This document shows positions 45,354-54,333 of a stretch of 64,000 nt of DNA, piece by piece (within the stretch, counting starts at the first letter, position 1; each line of letters begins with the position of its first letter). The notes below the pieces were generated by a model. The model saw only the letters and a list, made by a program, of their open reading frames with translations, was not told where the DNA came from and did no database searches. This DNA comes from Bacteroidetes bacterium UBA1935 (GTDB lineage: Bacteria; Bacteroidota; Bacteroidia; Chitinophagales; Chitinophagaceae). A program made the translations under genes and the position numbers. The stretch spans positions 47,989 through 111,988 of the forward strand of contig DDFF01000002.1 in the NCBI GenBank assembly GCA_002337045.1, read 5' to 3'.

Positions 45354-46229
45354 ATGAAAAGAAGTACATTCTTAAAACTGGGTAGTGCAACCATACTTGC
45401 ACCATTTGCAATGAAGCTACAAGCCTTGAAGAGCTGGGCTGATGAACAGCCGCATACGGATATGATGCCTGTTATGTTTGTTGGACACGGTAATCCTATG
45501 AACGCCATCATGCAAAATGAGTTTACCAAAACATGGAACAAACTAGGTAGTCAGCTCCCTAAGCCTAAAGCCATTATTTGCGTATCGGCACACTGGCTTA
45601 CAAACGGTACATATGTTACTGCAATGGAAAAGCCTAAAACCATACACGATTTTGGAGGTTTCCCACGAGAGTTGTTTGAACAGCAATATCCTGCTCCGGG
45701 TTCTCCTGAACTGGCAAAGCAGGTAGGGCTGGTTGTGAAAACGACTGATGTAAAAGATGACTATCAGTGGGGGCTAGACCATGGCACATGGTCTGTGTTG
45801 TTGCCCATGTATCCGCAGGCAGATATACCTGTGCTGCAGTTGAGCATAGACTACGGCAAGCCACCACAATATCATTATGAATTGGCAAAACAGCTGAAAG
45901 AACTGAGAAGGAAAGGCGTGCTGGTAATGGGTAGTGGTAACATAGTACACAATCTGGGCATGATAGATTTTGAGAATAAAACGAGGTTTGAATGGGCCTA
46001 TGAGTTTGATGAAAAAATAAAAGGCTTCATAGACAAGGGCGACCATGAAAGTGTAATACGATATGATAAGCTGGGGACAATAGCTCGTTATGCAGTGCCA
46101 ACAAACGACCACTACCTGCCGCTGATGTATACACTAGGGTTGCAGGATAAGAAAGACAACATCAGCTATTTTAATGATAAAATGGATGCAGGCTCAATAT
46201 CCATGCGTTCTATACTTATAAACCAATAG
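45354..46229 (+). CDS. ygiD: 4,5-DOPA-extradiol-dioxygenase-like LigB-family protein
   Basis: 291 aa. Metal-binding His in FVGHGNPMNA and SAHWLTNG, and the later SGNIVHNLG, match YgiD/DODA-type class III extradiol dioxygenases, which open catechol rings using non-haem metal. The extra N-terminal 30 residues (MKRSTFLKLGSATILAPFAM) look like an export signal, possibly lipoprotein-free, which E. coli YgiD lacks. The natural substrate is unknown. Confidence 0.9.
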   Translation: MKRSTFLKLGSATILAPFAMKLQALKSWADEQPHTDMMPVMFVGHGNPMNAIMQNEFTKTWNKLGSQLPKPKAIICVSAHWLTNGTYVTAMEKPKTIHDFGGFPRELFEQQYPAPGSPELAKQVGLVVKTTDVKDDYQWGLDHGTWSVLLPMYPQADIPVLQLSIDYGKPPQYHYELAKQLKELRRKGVLVMGSGNIVHNLGMIDFENKTRFEWAYEFDEKIKGFIDKGDHESVIRYDKLGTIARYAVPTNDHYLPLMYTLGLQDKKDNISYFNDKMDAGSISMRSILINQ

Positions 46230-46293
46230 TTATATGAAGTTTTTTGCCGGGTATTTTGGTGCTCAATAAAGCAAGTATACGTATATTAGTGCT

Positions 46294-47055
46294 ATGTTTA
46301 GAAGAGTGCACAACTTTGCAAGACTAAAATACCTGTTGATACCCTTGTTCGCTTTGGCTTCGTTAAGTTGCAGAAAAAGCGAGCCTGATTTAGAGCCATA
46401 TTATGAACCTACCTATGGCGACTTGAAATACCTGATACAAGGTGTTAAAGATGTATCGATGGAGCGTATAGGGCAGGCAACTGTAAATATTTATATCAAT
46501 CGACAGGAAGGTAAGATTGAAAATGTGATGTTATCTGCAGTCAATTTGCCTCAAGGGCTTAGCGTAACATTTTCTCCAAATATCAGCCTGCCATCTTTCA
46601 ATAGCACTATGACTATTAAGTCTACACGTGTAAAAGAGGGTACTTATGATATTACCGTAAGGGGTTCCAGCCAAACATCGGGTTTTACGGATGTAAAAAT
46701 GAAAGTAACAATACTGCCATATGCTAATGCTGCAGATGGGCAAGTGGGATTGTTTATGGAAAATGGTTCGTGTTCTCAGGGAGGCCCTGTAGGAGACACA
46801 GTTGATGTTGTGAAAGATGATGTGATTGTTAATAAAATACGTATTAAAGGTTTCTGGAGTGGGGTATGGGCTAATGCAGTTGATGCATTTATGAATACTA
46901 CTAACAAAACACTTACAATACCAGCACAAACACTCAATGGTATTACGATCAACGGTACCGGTACTTATGACGATGATGTAATGAAAATCAATTACAGAGT
47001 CAAAGGTTTTACGGTAAATGATACATGTTCTTCAACACTCACACGAATAAAGTAG
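46294..47055 (+). CDS. Hypothetical lipoprotein
   Basis: 253 aa with a lipobox (ASLSC, about residue 27). The body is beta-strand-rich, with an Ig-like pattern around 60-140 (EGTYDITVRGSSQT). No family recognised. Start MFRRVHNFARLKYLLIPLFAL gives a long but acceptable leader. Confidence 0.7.
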   Translation: MFRRVHNFARLKYLLIPLFALASLSCRKSEPDLEPYYEPTYGDLKYLIQGVKDVSMERIGQATVNIYINRQEGKIENVMLSAVNLPQGLSVTFSPNISLPSFNSTMTIKSTRVKEGTYDITVRGSSQTSGFTDVKMKVTILPYANAADGQVGLFMENGSCSQGGPVGDTVDVVKDDVIVNKIRIKGFWSGVWANAVDAFMNTTNKTLTIPAQTLNGITINGTGTYDDDVMKINYRVKGFTVNDTCSSTLTRIK

Positions 47056-47076
47056 GGTAACAATAATATTGATAAT

Positions 47077-47110
47077 AGGGGGATGGCTGAAAGGTTGTCC
47101 CCTTATTTTT
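47077..47110 (+). terminator. Probable terminator after the lipoprotein gene
   Basis: AGGGG pairs with CCCCT across an 18-nt interior, followed by TATTTTTAT. Weaker than the other terminators listed. Confidence 0.5.
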
Positions 47111-47134
47111 ATATACAAGCCGTAGTAATTGAAA

Positions 47135-47162
47135 TAAAAAAAGCCCGCACATTGTGCAGGCT
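47135..47162 (-). terminator. Terminator of the chaperone-like gene
   Basis: On the minus strand AGCCTGCACA pairs with TGTGCGGGCT (one mismatch), followed by seven T. It lies 25 bp past the stop of the 47187-47993 gene. Confidence 0.8.
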
Positions 47163-47186
47163 GTATTTGTAAAAATCAGATGAATA

Positions 47187-47993
47187 TTATTTAACCTCTA
47201 CCTGACTTTCTATAGCTTCCAGCGACATGTCCTCGCCGCCATCTGCTACTGCCAATACAGAGTATTTGCCTTTTGCAAGATTCTTTGGCAATTCGAAGGT
47301 TACATAACGCTTCTGTCCCGGAAACATTGGGTATTCAATAGGGTCAAGTTTTGTTTTGCTGCCATCAGCCAGAGAAGAAAGCTCCAGATATGATTTACAC
47401 TCCAGCATAATATCGCCAGTGTTTTGGCATATCAGGTTGTAAGTATTAACTGCCTCTTTTGATGGAACAAGGTCCAGTACTTTCACTTCTTTGCTGGAAA
47501 GGGTTGGAGGTGTCTGGTAAATATGCACACCAAGACGCAACAGGTTTCTTACACTGGCTTGTGTAGATGCCGCTTTTGCTGCGTTAGCTTCCTCCACAGT
47601 TTCAATGAAGAGCATAGCCCATTTCATTTCTTTTACCGCGTTAGGATCATCAGGCATCTGTAGTTTTACTGTTAGTTGAGAGAACTGTCCGGGTTCCAAC
47701 TCCAGAAAGTTCTTGTCAAAAGTCACCCATTTAGAGCAAGAACGAGACAGCGTATCGGCACGATAGTAAATATGCCCGCCAGTACTGTCACGTACCCAGT
47801 CGTTGAGGTAAACCCTGAACTGTACTTTTTTATTAGAGCCGTTAGAGATGTTAATGACTTGCGACTCGCCCTGTCCGGCGCCGAGTTTAAAGTCGAGAGT
47901 AGTAGGATAAGCACCAAGGTTTTGCGCCATAGTAAGGAATGGCAAACAAAACAACAATGCTGCGAATACGATGGGAAAGCAATATCGCCTCAT
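47187..47993 (-). CDS. Periplasmic chaperone-like protein, two Ig-type domains (PapD/WxLIP-like)
   Basis: 268 aa from the ATG at 47993 (MRRYCFPIV, signal peptide ending near MAQ). Domain 1 (about 25-145) has features of pilus-assembly chaperones and of the DUF916 WxL-interacting proteins: GQGESQVINISNGSNKKVQFRV with ELEPGQFSQLTVKL. Domain 2 is a second beta sandwich ending in SQVEVK. It is divergent from two small secreted proteins that share a C-terminal motif, so it probably folds or displays them. No usher gene is visible. Confidence 0.65.
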   Translation of the reverse strand: MRRYCFPIVFAALLFCLPFLTMAQNLGAYPTTLDFKLGAGQGESQVINISNGSNKKVQFRVYLNDWVRDSTGGHIYYRADTLSRSCSKWVTFDKNFLELEPGQFSQLTVKLQMPDDPNAVKEMKWAMLFIETVEEANAAKAASTQASVRNLLRLGVHIYQTPPTLSSKEVKVLDLVPSKEAVNTYNLICQNTGDIMLECKSYLELSSLADGSKTKLDPIEYPMFPGQKRYVTFELPKNLAKGKYSVLAVADGGEDMSLEAIESQVEVK

Positions 47994-48072
47994 ATATGTA
48001 TTAAAATAGTTACACAAAAAAAGTATTTTTACTTAACAAAAGCAAAACAAACTATCAATTAACTTGCATCTA

Positions 48073-48546
48073 ATGCGGTTATTTCTAATCACATACCTAT
48101 TACTTTTATTTGTTTCCGAGGCTAAGGCTCAGAACGGGAACAACTATTTGGAGGTAATTGCCAACACAAGCCTCAATTTCAACTGCAATTCGCCCGAAAC
48201 TTTGGAGAATGACCAGACAATTAACGGGGCTTTTACAATAAGGGTAAGGTCCAGGAATAGTAACTGTTCCATATATGCTAAGCTCAGCAGTTATACAGGT
48301 CCTTCAGGCTACATGGCATTCCCATATCCTATACAACTGGTTTATACATCTACTAATTCCAGTAGAGCTTATGGTATTGTAAATGCTCCCTTGTCATTAA
48401 CGACTTCAGACCAGTTGATATTTAGTCAATACAGCTCAAACTCTGTATTTAATTATTATTATAATCTGAGGTTGAAGGCTTTGGGTTATACCTATCCGAT
48501 AGGACAGTATAGTTTTACCATTCTGTATACAATGACACAACCATGA
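48073..48546 (+). CDS. Small secreted pilin/WxL-like beta protein 1
   Basis: 157 aa from the ATG at 48073 (a TTG at 48064 is the alternative). Signal peptide ends near AKA. The mature part is Asn/Ser/Tyr-rich and beta-stranded, ending in YSFTILYTMTQP. The same ending (YTLTQQ) occurs in the next gene, which suggests a shared terminal strand used for assembly or recognition. The stop overlaps the next start (ATGA). Confidence 0.65.
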   Translation: MRLFLITYLLLLFVSEAKAQNGNNYLEVIANTSLNFNCNSPETLENDQTINGAFTIRVRSRNSNCSIYAKLSSYTGPSGYMAFPYPIQLVYTSTNSSRAYGIVNAPLSLTTSDQLIFSQYSSNSVFNYYYNLRLKALGYTYPIGQYSFTILYTMTQP

Positions 48547-49043
48547 GGCTTTTATTATCTGCCATATTATTCCTTTTGTCTTGTGCTGCTACAGCACAAC
48601 CAAAGTCATTTAATGGCAGCTCTTCAGGTACTATTGGTGTGTATTCAGTGTTGAGTATCAATTTTACTAACTTGACGGGGGTTATATCATTTAATACCCC
48701 CAATGACTATTTTAATGGTATTACCGTTAATAATGCTGCAACAATAGCTGTTAAGAGTAATGTAAACTGGCAGGTAAGTGTAGCCTCTCAAAGCTCTACT
48801 TTTACGCCTATGAGCATGGGAGCAAGTACCGATATGCCTTCCAGTATACTCGCCATCAGGCGCAATGGTAATACTACCTTCTCCCCAATGACAACCAATA
48901 GCCAGACATTAAAAACCGGCAACAGAGGTCCTGCCACAACCAATGGTAATACATTTGATATTGATACCCGTATAGACCCCGGATTCAGTTACAGTGGCGG
49001 CAACTACAATATTGGAGTTGTCTATACACTAACCCAACAATAG
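48543..49043 (+). CDS. Small secreted pilin/WxL-like beta protein 2
   Basis: 166 aa with signal peptide (cleavage near ATA). Beta-strand-rich, Asn/Ser/Thr-rich, ending in YNIGVVYTLTQQ like the preceding protein. Translationally coupled to it (4-bp overlap) and opposite the chaperone-like gene. No further pilus genes follow; the next gene is a peptidase. Confidence 0.65.
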   Translation: MRLLLSAILFLLSCAATAQPKSFNGSSSGTIGVYSVLSINFTNLTGVISFNTPNDYFNGITVNNAATIAVKSNVNWQVSVASQSSTFTPMSMGASTDMPSSILAIRRNGNTTFSPMTTNSQTLKTGNRGPATTNGNTFDIDTRIDPGFSYSGGNYNIGVVYTLTQQ

Positions 49044-49095
49044 GGTAGTATTCTACAGCATTAACAATTATATTTACACAAATACACAGACAGAT

Positions 49096-51945
49096 ATGAA
49101 ACGTATCCTATTGTCGTTGTGTGCCGTTGCTGTATTGGGCATAAACGGCGCATACGCACAAGCCAAACTTGTAGAAACCGTTGCTAAGAAAGGCAATGAG
49201 GTGGTAATACCTTATAAAAAGTTTGTATTGCCGAATGGTTTGACACTGATAGTGCATGAAGACCACTCAGACCCTATCGTACACGTAGATGTTACGTATC
49301 ACGTAGGTAGTGCAAGGGAAGAAATCGGTAAATCGGGTTTTGCTCACTTCTTTGAGCATATGATGTTCCAGGGCTCTGATAACGTGGCCGATGAGCAACA
49401 CTTTAAAATAATAACAGAAGCAGGTGGTACACTCAATGGTACAACCAATCGCGACCGTACCAACTACTTTGAAACCGTACCAAGCAACCAGCTTGAAAAA
49501 ATGCTTTGGCTGGAAGCAGACCGCATGGGTTTCTTGCTGGATGCCGTTACGCAGAAGAAATTTGAAGTGCAGCGTGCAACCGTTAAGAACGAACGCGGAC
49601 AGAACTACGATAACAGGCCTTATGGATTGGTTAGTGAGTTTTCGTCTAAAAACTTCTATCCTTACGGACACCCATATTCATGGCTCACTATCGGCTATAT
49701 AGAAGACTTGAACTCAGTTAGTGTAAACGACCTGAAAAACTTCTTCCTGCGCTGGTATGGCCCTAACAATGCCGTTGTAACAGTTGGTGGCGATGTGAAT
49801 ACAGAAGATGTAGTAAAACTGGTGGAGAAATATTTTGGCTCAATTCCTAAAGGACCTGAAGTTAAGCCTGTAAAAGTGCCTGCTGTTAATCTGGAGAAAG
49901 ACAGGTATGTATCTATGCTGGATAACTATGCAAAGACTCCGATGCTGCGTATCACTTACCCAAGTGTGCCTACTTACAGCAATGACGAGGCTGCACTGGA
50001 TTGCCTGGCTGAGATAATAGGACAAGGTAAAAATTCTATCCTCTATAAAAACCTTGTAAAAACACAGAAAGCATCAAGCGCATCTGCATTTAATAGCAGC
50101 AGCGAACTGGCTGGTGAATTCTCTTTCAGTGTAGTACCATTCCCCGGGCAAAAACTGGCTGATATGGAAAAGCTGGTAAGGGAGTCGTTAGCAGAATTTG
50201 AAAAACGTGGTGTAACGGATGAGGATATTGAGAAATTCCGCAACAGTACAGAAAGCAGTACTATTAACGGTTTGGAAAGCGTTTCACGCAAAGTTTCTCA
50301 ATTGGCAGCATACTATACCTTCACAGGAGATGCAAACTATATTGGTAAAGAACTGAAGCGTTATACAAGCGTTACCAAAGAAGACGTGACGCGTGTATAT
50401 AACAAATATGTAAAAGGTAAACACGCGTTGATAGTAAGTGTACTAACCAAAGGCGATGAAGCAAATAAAGCACTTGCGGATAATTACGAAGCTAAAAAAG
50501 ATGCATCTTACAAATCTCCGGACTATGGTTATAATAGCTTAAAGTATAACAAAGCTAAAGACAACTTTGACCGCAGCAAGATGCCAGGCAATGGCCCGAA
50601 CCCTGTTGTGAAAGTGCCAGACTACTGGACAGAAAACCTGCCAGCAAACATAAAAGTAATAGGTGCAAAATCTGACGAAATACCTGTTGTGACAATATTG
50701 ATGCATTTTGACGGTGGTAGAATGCTGGAGGCTAAAACACCAGATAAAGCAGGCTTGGTATCAATGTTTGCAGATATGATGGATGAGGATACTAAAAACT
50801 ATACAGCAGAAGCATTCAGTGTAGAACTGGATAAACTTGGCAGCAGCATCAGTGTAGGTGCAGATTTTGACGGTATTAGTGTCAGTGTACGTTCATTGCG
50901 TAAAAATCTGGATAAAACATTGTCATTGCTCGAAGAGCGTTTGCTGAATCCTAAGTTTACGGAAGAAGCATTTGCGAACATCAAAAAACGCAATATTGAG
51001 GGTATAAAGAATGCGATGGTACGTCCTAACTATATAGCAAGTGTTGTATATGATAAAATATCTTATGGCAATGACAATGTATTGGGTTGGCCATCAAGCG
51101 GTACAGAGAAAACAATCAACAACATACAGTTGAGCGATATGCAGGCATACTACGATAGCTATTTTACACGTAATGGTGCAGAGATAATAGTAGTAGGTGA
51201 CGTTAATAAAGATGAAATACTGAACAAAATTGGCTTTGTAAACAAAATGAGCGATAAGCCAGTTCAATTACCATCATTGGCAGTTTCGACATTGCCAATT
51301 GAGAAAACAAAGATTTACTTCGTAGATGTGCCTAAAGCTGCACAAACAGAATTCAGGATAGGTTCTGTAACAGGTATGCATTATGATGCATTTGATGATT
51401 ATTACAAATCAACTATCATGAACTTCCCGTTCGGTGGTGCATTTAACAGCCGTCTGAATCTTGACCTGCGCGAAGAACGTGGTTGGACATATGGTGCAAG
51501 GTCTTCTTTCAGCGGTGACAAATACACAGGTACTTACACATTCAGTGCAGGTATCAAAGCAGTAGCTACAGATAGTGCGTTGAACGATATCGTAAAACTG
51601 TGGAAAGAGTTTAAAACAGGTGGGGTTACAGAGGAAGAACTGGCTTTTACAAAAAGCTCAATGGTACAGAGCGATGCTCGCAAATATGAGTCGCAAATGC
51701 AGAAAGCAGGCTTCCTGTCTCGTATTATTGAATACAATCTGCCATCAGACTATACCAAAAAACAAAATGATATCCTGATGAATATGAAGGCAGGGGATTT
51801 GAAACCTTTCAGCACCAAAGTATTACCATCTATAGATAAAGTAAACATTGTACTGGTTGGTGATAAGGCAAAAGTGTTTGAGGGTATCAAAAACTGTGGT
51901 TTTGAGGTAGTGGAACTGGATAGTGATGGTAACCCAATTAAATAG
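49096..51945 (+). CDS. Secreted M16 zinc metallopeptidase
   Basis: 949 aa, signal peptide ending near AYA (residue 21). Zinc motif HFFEH (His84, Glu87, His88) in the first half; the second M16 half follows and lacks this motif. Different in wording from the M16 protein at 2353-5190 (for example VHVDVTYHVGSAREE in place of VELRLVINAGSILED), so it is a distinct subfamily. Followed by a good terminator. Confidence 0.92.
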   Translation: MKRILLSLCAVAVLGINGAYAQAKLVETVAKKGNEVVIPYKKFVLPNGLTLIVHEDHSDPIVHVDVTYHVGSAREEIGKSGFAHFFEHMMFQGSDNVADEQHFKIITEAGGTLNGTTNRDRTNYFETVPSNQLEKMLWLEADRMGFLLDAVTQKKFEVQRATVKNERGQNYDNRPYGLVSEFSSKNFYPYGHPYSWLTIGYIEDLNSVSVNDLKNFFLRWYGPNNAVVTVGGDVNTEDVVKLVEKYFGSIPKGPEVKPVKVPAVNLEKDRYVSMLDNYAKTPMLRITYPSVPTYSNDEAALDCLAEIIGQGKNSILYKNLVKTQKASSASAFNSSSELAGEFSFSVVPFPGQKLADMEKLVRESLAEFEKRGVTDEDIEKFRNSTESSTINGLESVSRKVSQLAAYYTFTGDANYIGKELKRYTSVTKEDVTRVYNKYVKGKHALIVSVLTKGDEANKALADNYEAKKDASYKSPDYGYNSLKYNKAKDNFDRSKMPGNGPNPVVKVPDYWTENLPANIKVIGAKSDEIPVVTILMHFDGGRMLEAKTPDKAGLVSMFADMMDEDTKNYTAEAFSVELDKLGSSISVGADFDGISVSVRSLRKNLDKTLSLLEERLLNPKFTEEAFANIKKRNIEGIKNAMVRPNYIASVVYDKISYGNDNVLGWPSSGTEKTINNIQLSDMQAYYDSYFTRNGAEIIVVGDVNKDEILNKIGFVNKMSDKPVQLPSLAVSTLPIEKTKIYFVDVPKAAQTEFRIGSVTGMHYDAFDDYYKSTIMNFPFGGAFNSRLNLDLREERGWTYGARSSFSGDKYTGTYTFSAGIKAVATDSALNDIVKLWKEFKTGGVTEEELAFTKSSMVQSDARKYESQMQKAGFLSRIIEYNLPSDYTKKQNDILMNMKAGDLKPFSTKVLPSIDKVNIVLVGDKAKVFEGIKNCGFEVVELDSDGNPIK

Positions 51946-51966
51946 AAATAATTATTAATTAATAAA

Positions 51967-51991
51967 AAGCCTCCTAACAGGGGGCTTTTTT
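51967..51991 (+). terminator. Intrinsic terminator after the second M16 gene
   Basis: Stem AAGCCTCCT / AGGGGGCTT with one G-T pair and a 3-nt loop, followed by a T-run. Confidence 0.85.
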
Positions 51992-52080
51992 ATTAAACAT
52001 TTCTTAAACAAACATTTTCGCAACGTGTTAATTATATATTTTGCGGGTTTACTATTACATTCGCAATCTAATCTATAAAT

Positions 52081-53286
52081 ATGGTACAAACAGATTATGT
52101 GCACGTTCCGTACGGCAAAGCAGTATACGGAGAAAAAGAAATTGATGCAGTAATGCAGGTTTTGCGCAGCAGCACCCAAATGGGCAAGCATGTACGCAGA
52201 ATGGAAGAGCGTGTAGCGGCATTGTATGCCAAAAAATATGGTATCATGGTAAACAGTGGCTCATCGGCACTGTATCTTGCTGCCGACCTGTTGGATTTTG
52301 AACCTGGTTCAGAAATCATCACACCTACACTTACTTTCTCCACAACTGTAGCGCCAATCGTTAAGAAAGGTTGGGTGCCTGCATTTGTAGATGTAGAAGA
52401 AGGTACTTATAACATTGATGTAAATAAGGTTGAGGAAATGATTACGCCTAAAACGAAGGCTATGATTATTCCTAACCTGATAGGTAATCTACCCGACTGG
52501 CAAAAATTGCGTGAACTGGCAGATAAGTACAATCTGTTTGTACTGGAAGATTCTGCTGATACACTGGGTGCAGAAATAGGTGGAGCATCTTCCGGCCGTT
52601 TTACAGATATGAGCACTACCAGTTTCTATGGTTCTCACATCATCAACTGTGCAGGTAACGGTGGTATGCTTTGCGTTAATACAGAAGCGTTTTATGATCG
52701 TGGCCGCTTGTTACGTAGCTGGGGCCGTAGCTCATCTCTGTTTGTAGAGAGTGAAAAAATTGAGAACCGTTTCAATGTAGAAATTGAAGGTATTCCATAC
52801 GATGCGAAGTTTGTATTTGAAGAACCTGGCTACAACATAGAACCATCTGAACTTGGTGCTGCTTTCGGTAATGTACAGTTGGATGATCTGGCTCATAACA
52901 TAAACACACGTACCGAGAATTATCGCCGTATGCGCGAGTTCTTTGCTCAATACGAAGAGCACTTCATTCTTCCTAAGCAATTGCCTGATTCTCGTACGGG
53001 TTGGTTAGCATTTGCTACAACAGTTCGCGAAAGCGCTCCTTTCATCCGCAGGGATATGCAGATATTCCTGGAGAAGAGGAACATCCAGACACGTACTGTG
53101 TTTACAGGAAACATTCTGCGTCAGCCGGGCTTCAAAAACTACGAACACAAAGCTGCTGCGGGTGGATATCCTGAAGCTGATAAAGTAATGCGTGGCGGTA
53201 TGTTACTCGCTTGTCATCATGGTCTGAATGATGCGCAGATAAGCCATGTAATGGAAAGCGTGACTGAGTTCATGAAGAATATCTAA
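52081..53286 (+). CDS. DegT/DnrJ-family sugar 3-dehydratase-like enzyme (PLP lysine replaced by His)
   Basis: 401 aa in the DegT/DnrJ/EryC1 fold (NSGSSALYLAADLL, VLEDSADTLGAEI). In aminotransferases a Lys follows the SFxxxK motif; here the stretch is SFYGSHIINCAGNGG with His186 in that place. This substitution defines the E1/RfbH and ColD-type 3-dehydratases, which use PMP to remove the C3 hydroxyl of nucleotide-4-keto-6-deoxysugars. The later FTGNILRQPGF also resembles RfbH. The E1-type Fe-S cysteines are not evident, so it is closer to ColD. No sugar-nucleotide genes are adjacent. Confidence 0.8.
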   Translation: MVQTDYVHVPYGKAVYGEKEIDAVMQVLRSSTQMGKHVRRMEERVAALYAKKYGIMVNSGSSALYLAADLLDFEPGSEIITPTLTFSTTVAPIVKKGWVPAFVDVEEGTYNIDVNKVEEMITPKTKAMIIPNLIGNLPDWQKLRELADKYNLFVLEDSADTLGAEIGGASSGRFTDMSTTSFYGSHIINCAGNGGMLCVNTEAFYDRGRLLRSWGRSSSLFVESEKIENRFNVEIEGIPYDAKFVFEEPGYNIEPSELGAAFGNVQLDDLAHNINTRTENYRRMREFFAQYEEHFILPKQLPDSRTGWLAFATTVRESAPFIRRDMQIFLEKRNIQTRTVFTGNILRQPGFKNYEHKAAAGGYPEADKVMRGGMLLACHHGLNDAQISHVMESVTEFMKNI

Positions 53287-53294
53287 GTAATATA

Positions 53295-53594
53295 ATGCCT
53301 GATTTACTCATAATTTTAGTGTTCTGCTTCACCAATGGTAATCTTGCCAGAAAGAAAGGACTTAACAGAACAAACTGGATACTGATAACCATAGCAGCAA
53401 TAGTAGGAGGCATGTTTATAGGCTCTTTCTTTGCAGTCCTTGGCTATAGGGGGGCTTTGGATATGAAAAGTATACAAACCTATCTTTTCAATAATCCCGT
53501 TAAAGTACTCACATTCTATGCAATGGAAGTAGGTGGGGGATTGTTGGTAAGGTATGTAATAGATAAAAAGATAAATCCTACAAAAACGGATTGA
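53295..53594 (+). CDS. Small membrane protein
   Basis: 99 aa with about three hydrophobic segments (LLIILVFCFT, WILITIAAIVGGMFIGSFFA, TFYAMEVGGGLLVRYVI). It begins 8 bp after the dehydratase stop and is probably co-transcribed. No family recognised. It ends 1 bp from the convergent response-regulator gene. Confidence 0.65.
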   Translation: MPDLLIILVFCFTNGNLARKKGLNRTNWILITIAAIVGGMFIGSFFAVLGYRGALDMKSIQTYLFNNPVKVLTFYAMEVGGGLLVRYVIDKKINPTKTD

Positions 53595-53595
53595 C

Positions 53596-54333
53596 TTACC
53601 AACCGAGGGTTGTTTTAAGTTTAGTCATTCCGCTTTTACTGATAGGAATTTTAGCGCCACATTGCAGCAATGCAATGTGGCTTTCTTTTTCGTACGGTTC
53701 TATACGTACCAACTGAGATATTGGTATGATATATGAACGATGTACACGCACAAAGTGTTGCGGGTTCAGACTTTGTTCTACCTGGCTTAGCGGGCTTTTC
53801 TTCAGATAGCTACCGTCTTTCGTTACTATTTTTATATAGTCATCGTTAGCCTCTATAAATTCAATATCGTCTGCAGGTATAATGCGTATCAGCCCATTGT
53901 CTTTTACCACGATACGGTGTTGGTAGCCTTCGTACACATTGCTTACTTGTAATTGTTCTATGCCTTGTTTTTGATTTGCGGTTGCAGATGCCTTCCATTT
54001 CGAAATAGCTTTATCAAAGCGTTCTTTAGCTATAGGCTTCAGTAGATAGTCAATAGCATTCGCCTCAAATGCCTTCATAGCATACTCATCAAAAGCTGTT
54101 GTAAATATCACAGACGGTTTTTCATCCAGCAATTCCAGCATTTCAAAGCCATTCAGCTTTGGCATCTGCACATCCAGAAATATCAGATCCGGTGTATGCT
54201 CTTGTATGGCTTTGAAGCCTTCAAATCCATCGCCGCACTCTGCAGCTATTTCAAAACCTGTATGCTGTTGCAGGAAGGCACGCACAAGTTGCCTTGCCAA
54301 TGGTTCGTCGTCAATGATAATTACCTTATGCAT
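53596..54333 (-). CDS. LytTR response regulator
   Basis: 245 aa: CheY-like receiver (phosphoacceptor in DLIFLDVQMP, Asp55 region; Lys in LLKPI) followed by a LytTR DNA-binding domain (VRVHRSYIIPISQL). It acts as a transcriptional regulator of the adjacent kinase pathway. The start overlaps the kinase stop by 8 bp. Confidence 0.93.
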   Translation of the reverse strand: MHKVIIIDDEPLARQLVRAFLQQHTGFEIAAECGDGFEGFKAIQEHTPDLIFLDVQMPKLNGFEMLELLDEKPSVIFTTAFDEYAMKAFEANAIDYLLKPIAKERFDKAISKWKASATANQKQGIEQLQVSNVYEGYQHRIVVKDNGLIRIIPADDIEFIEANDDYIKIVTKDGSYLKKSPLSQVEQSLNPQHFVRVHRSYIIPISQLVRIEPYEKESHIALLQCGAKIPISKSGMTKLKTTLGW

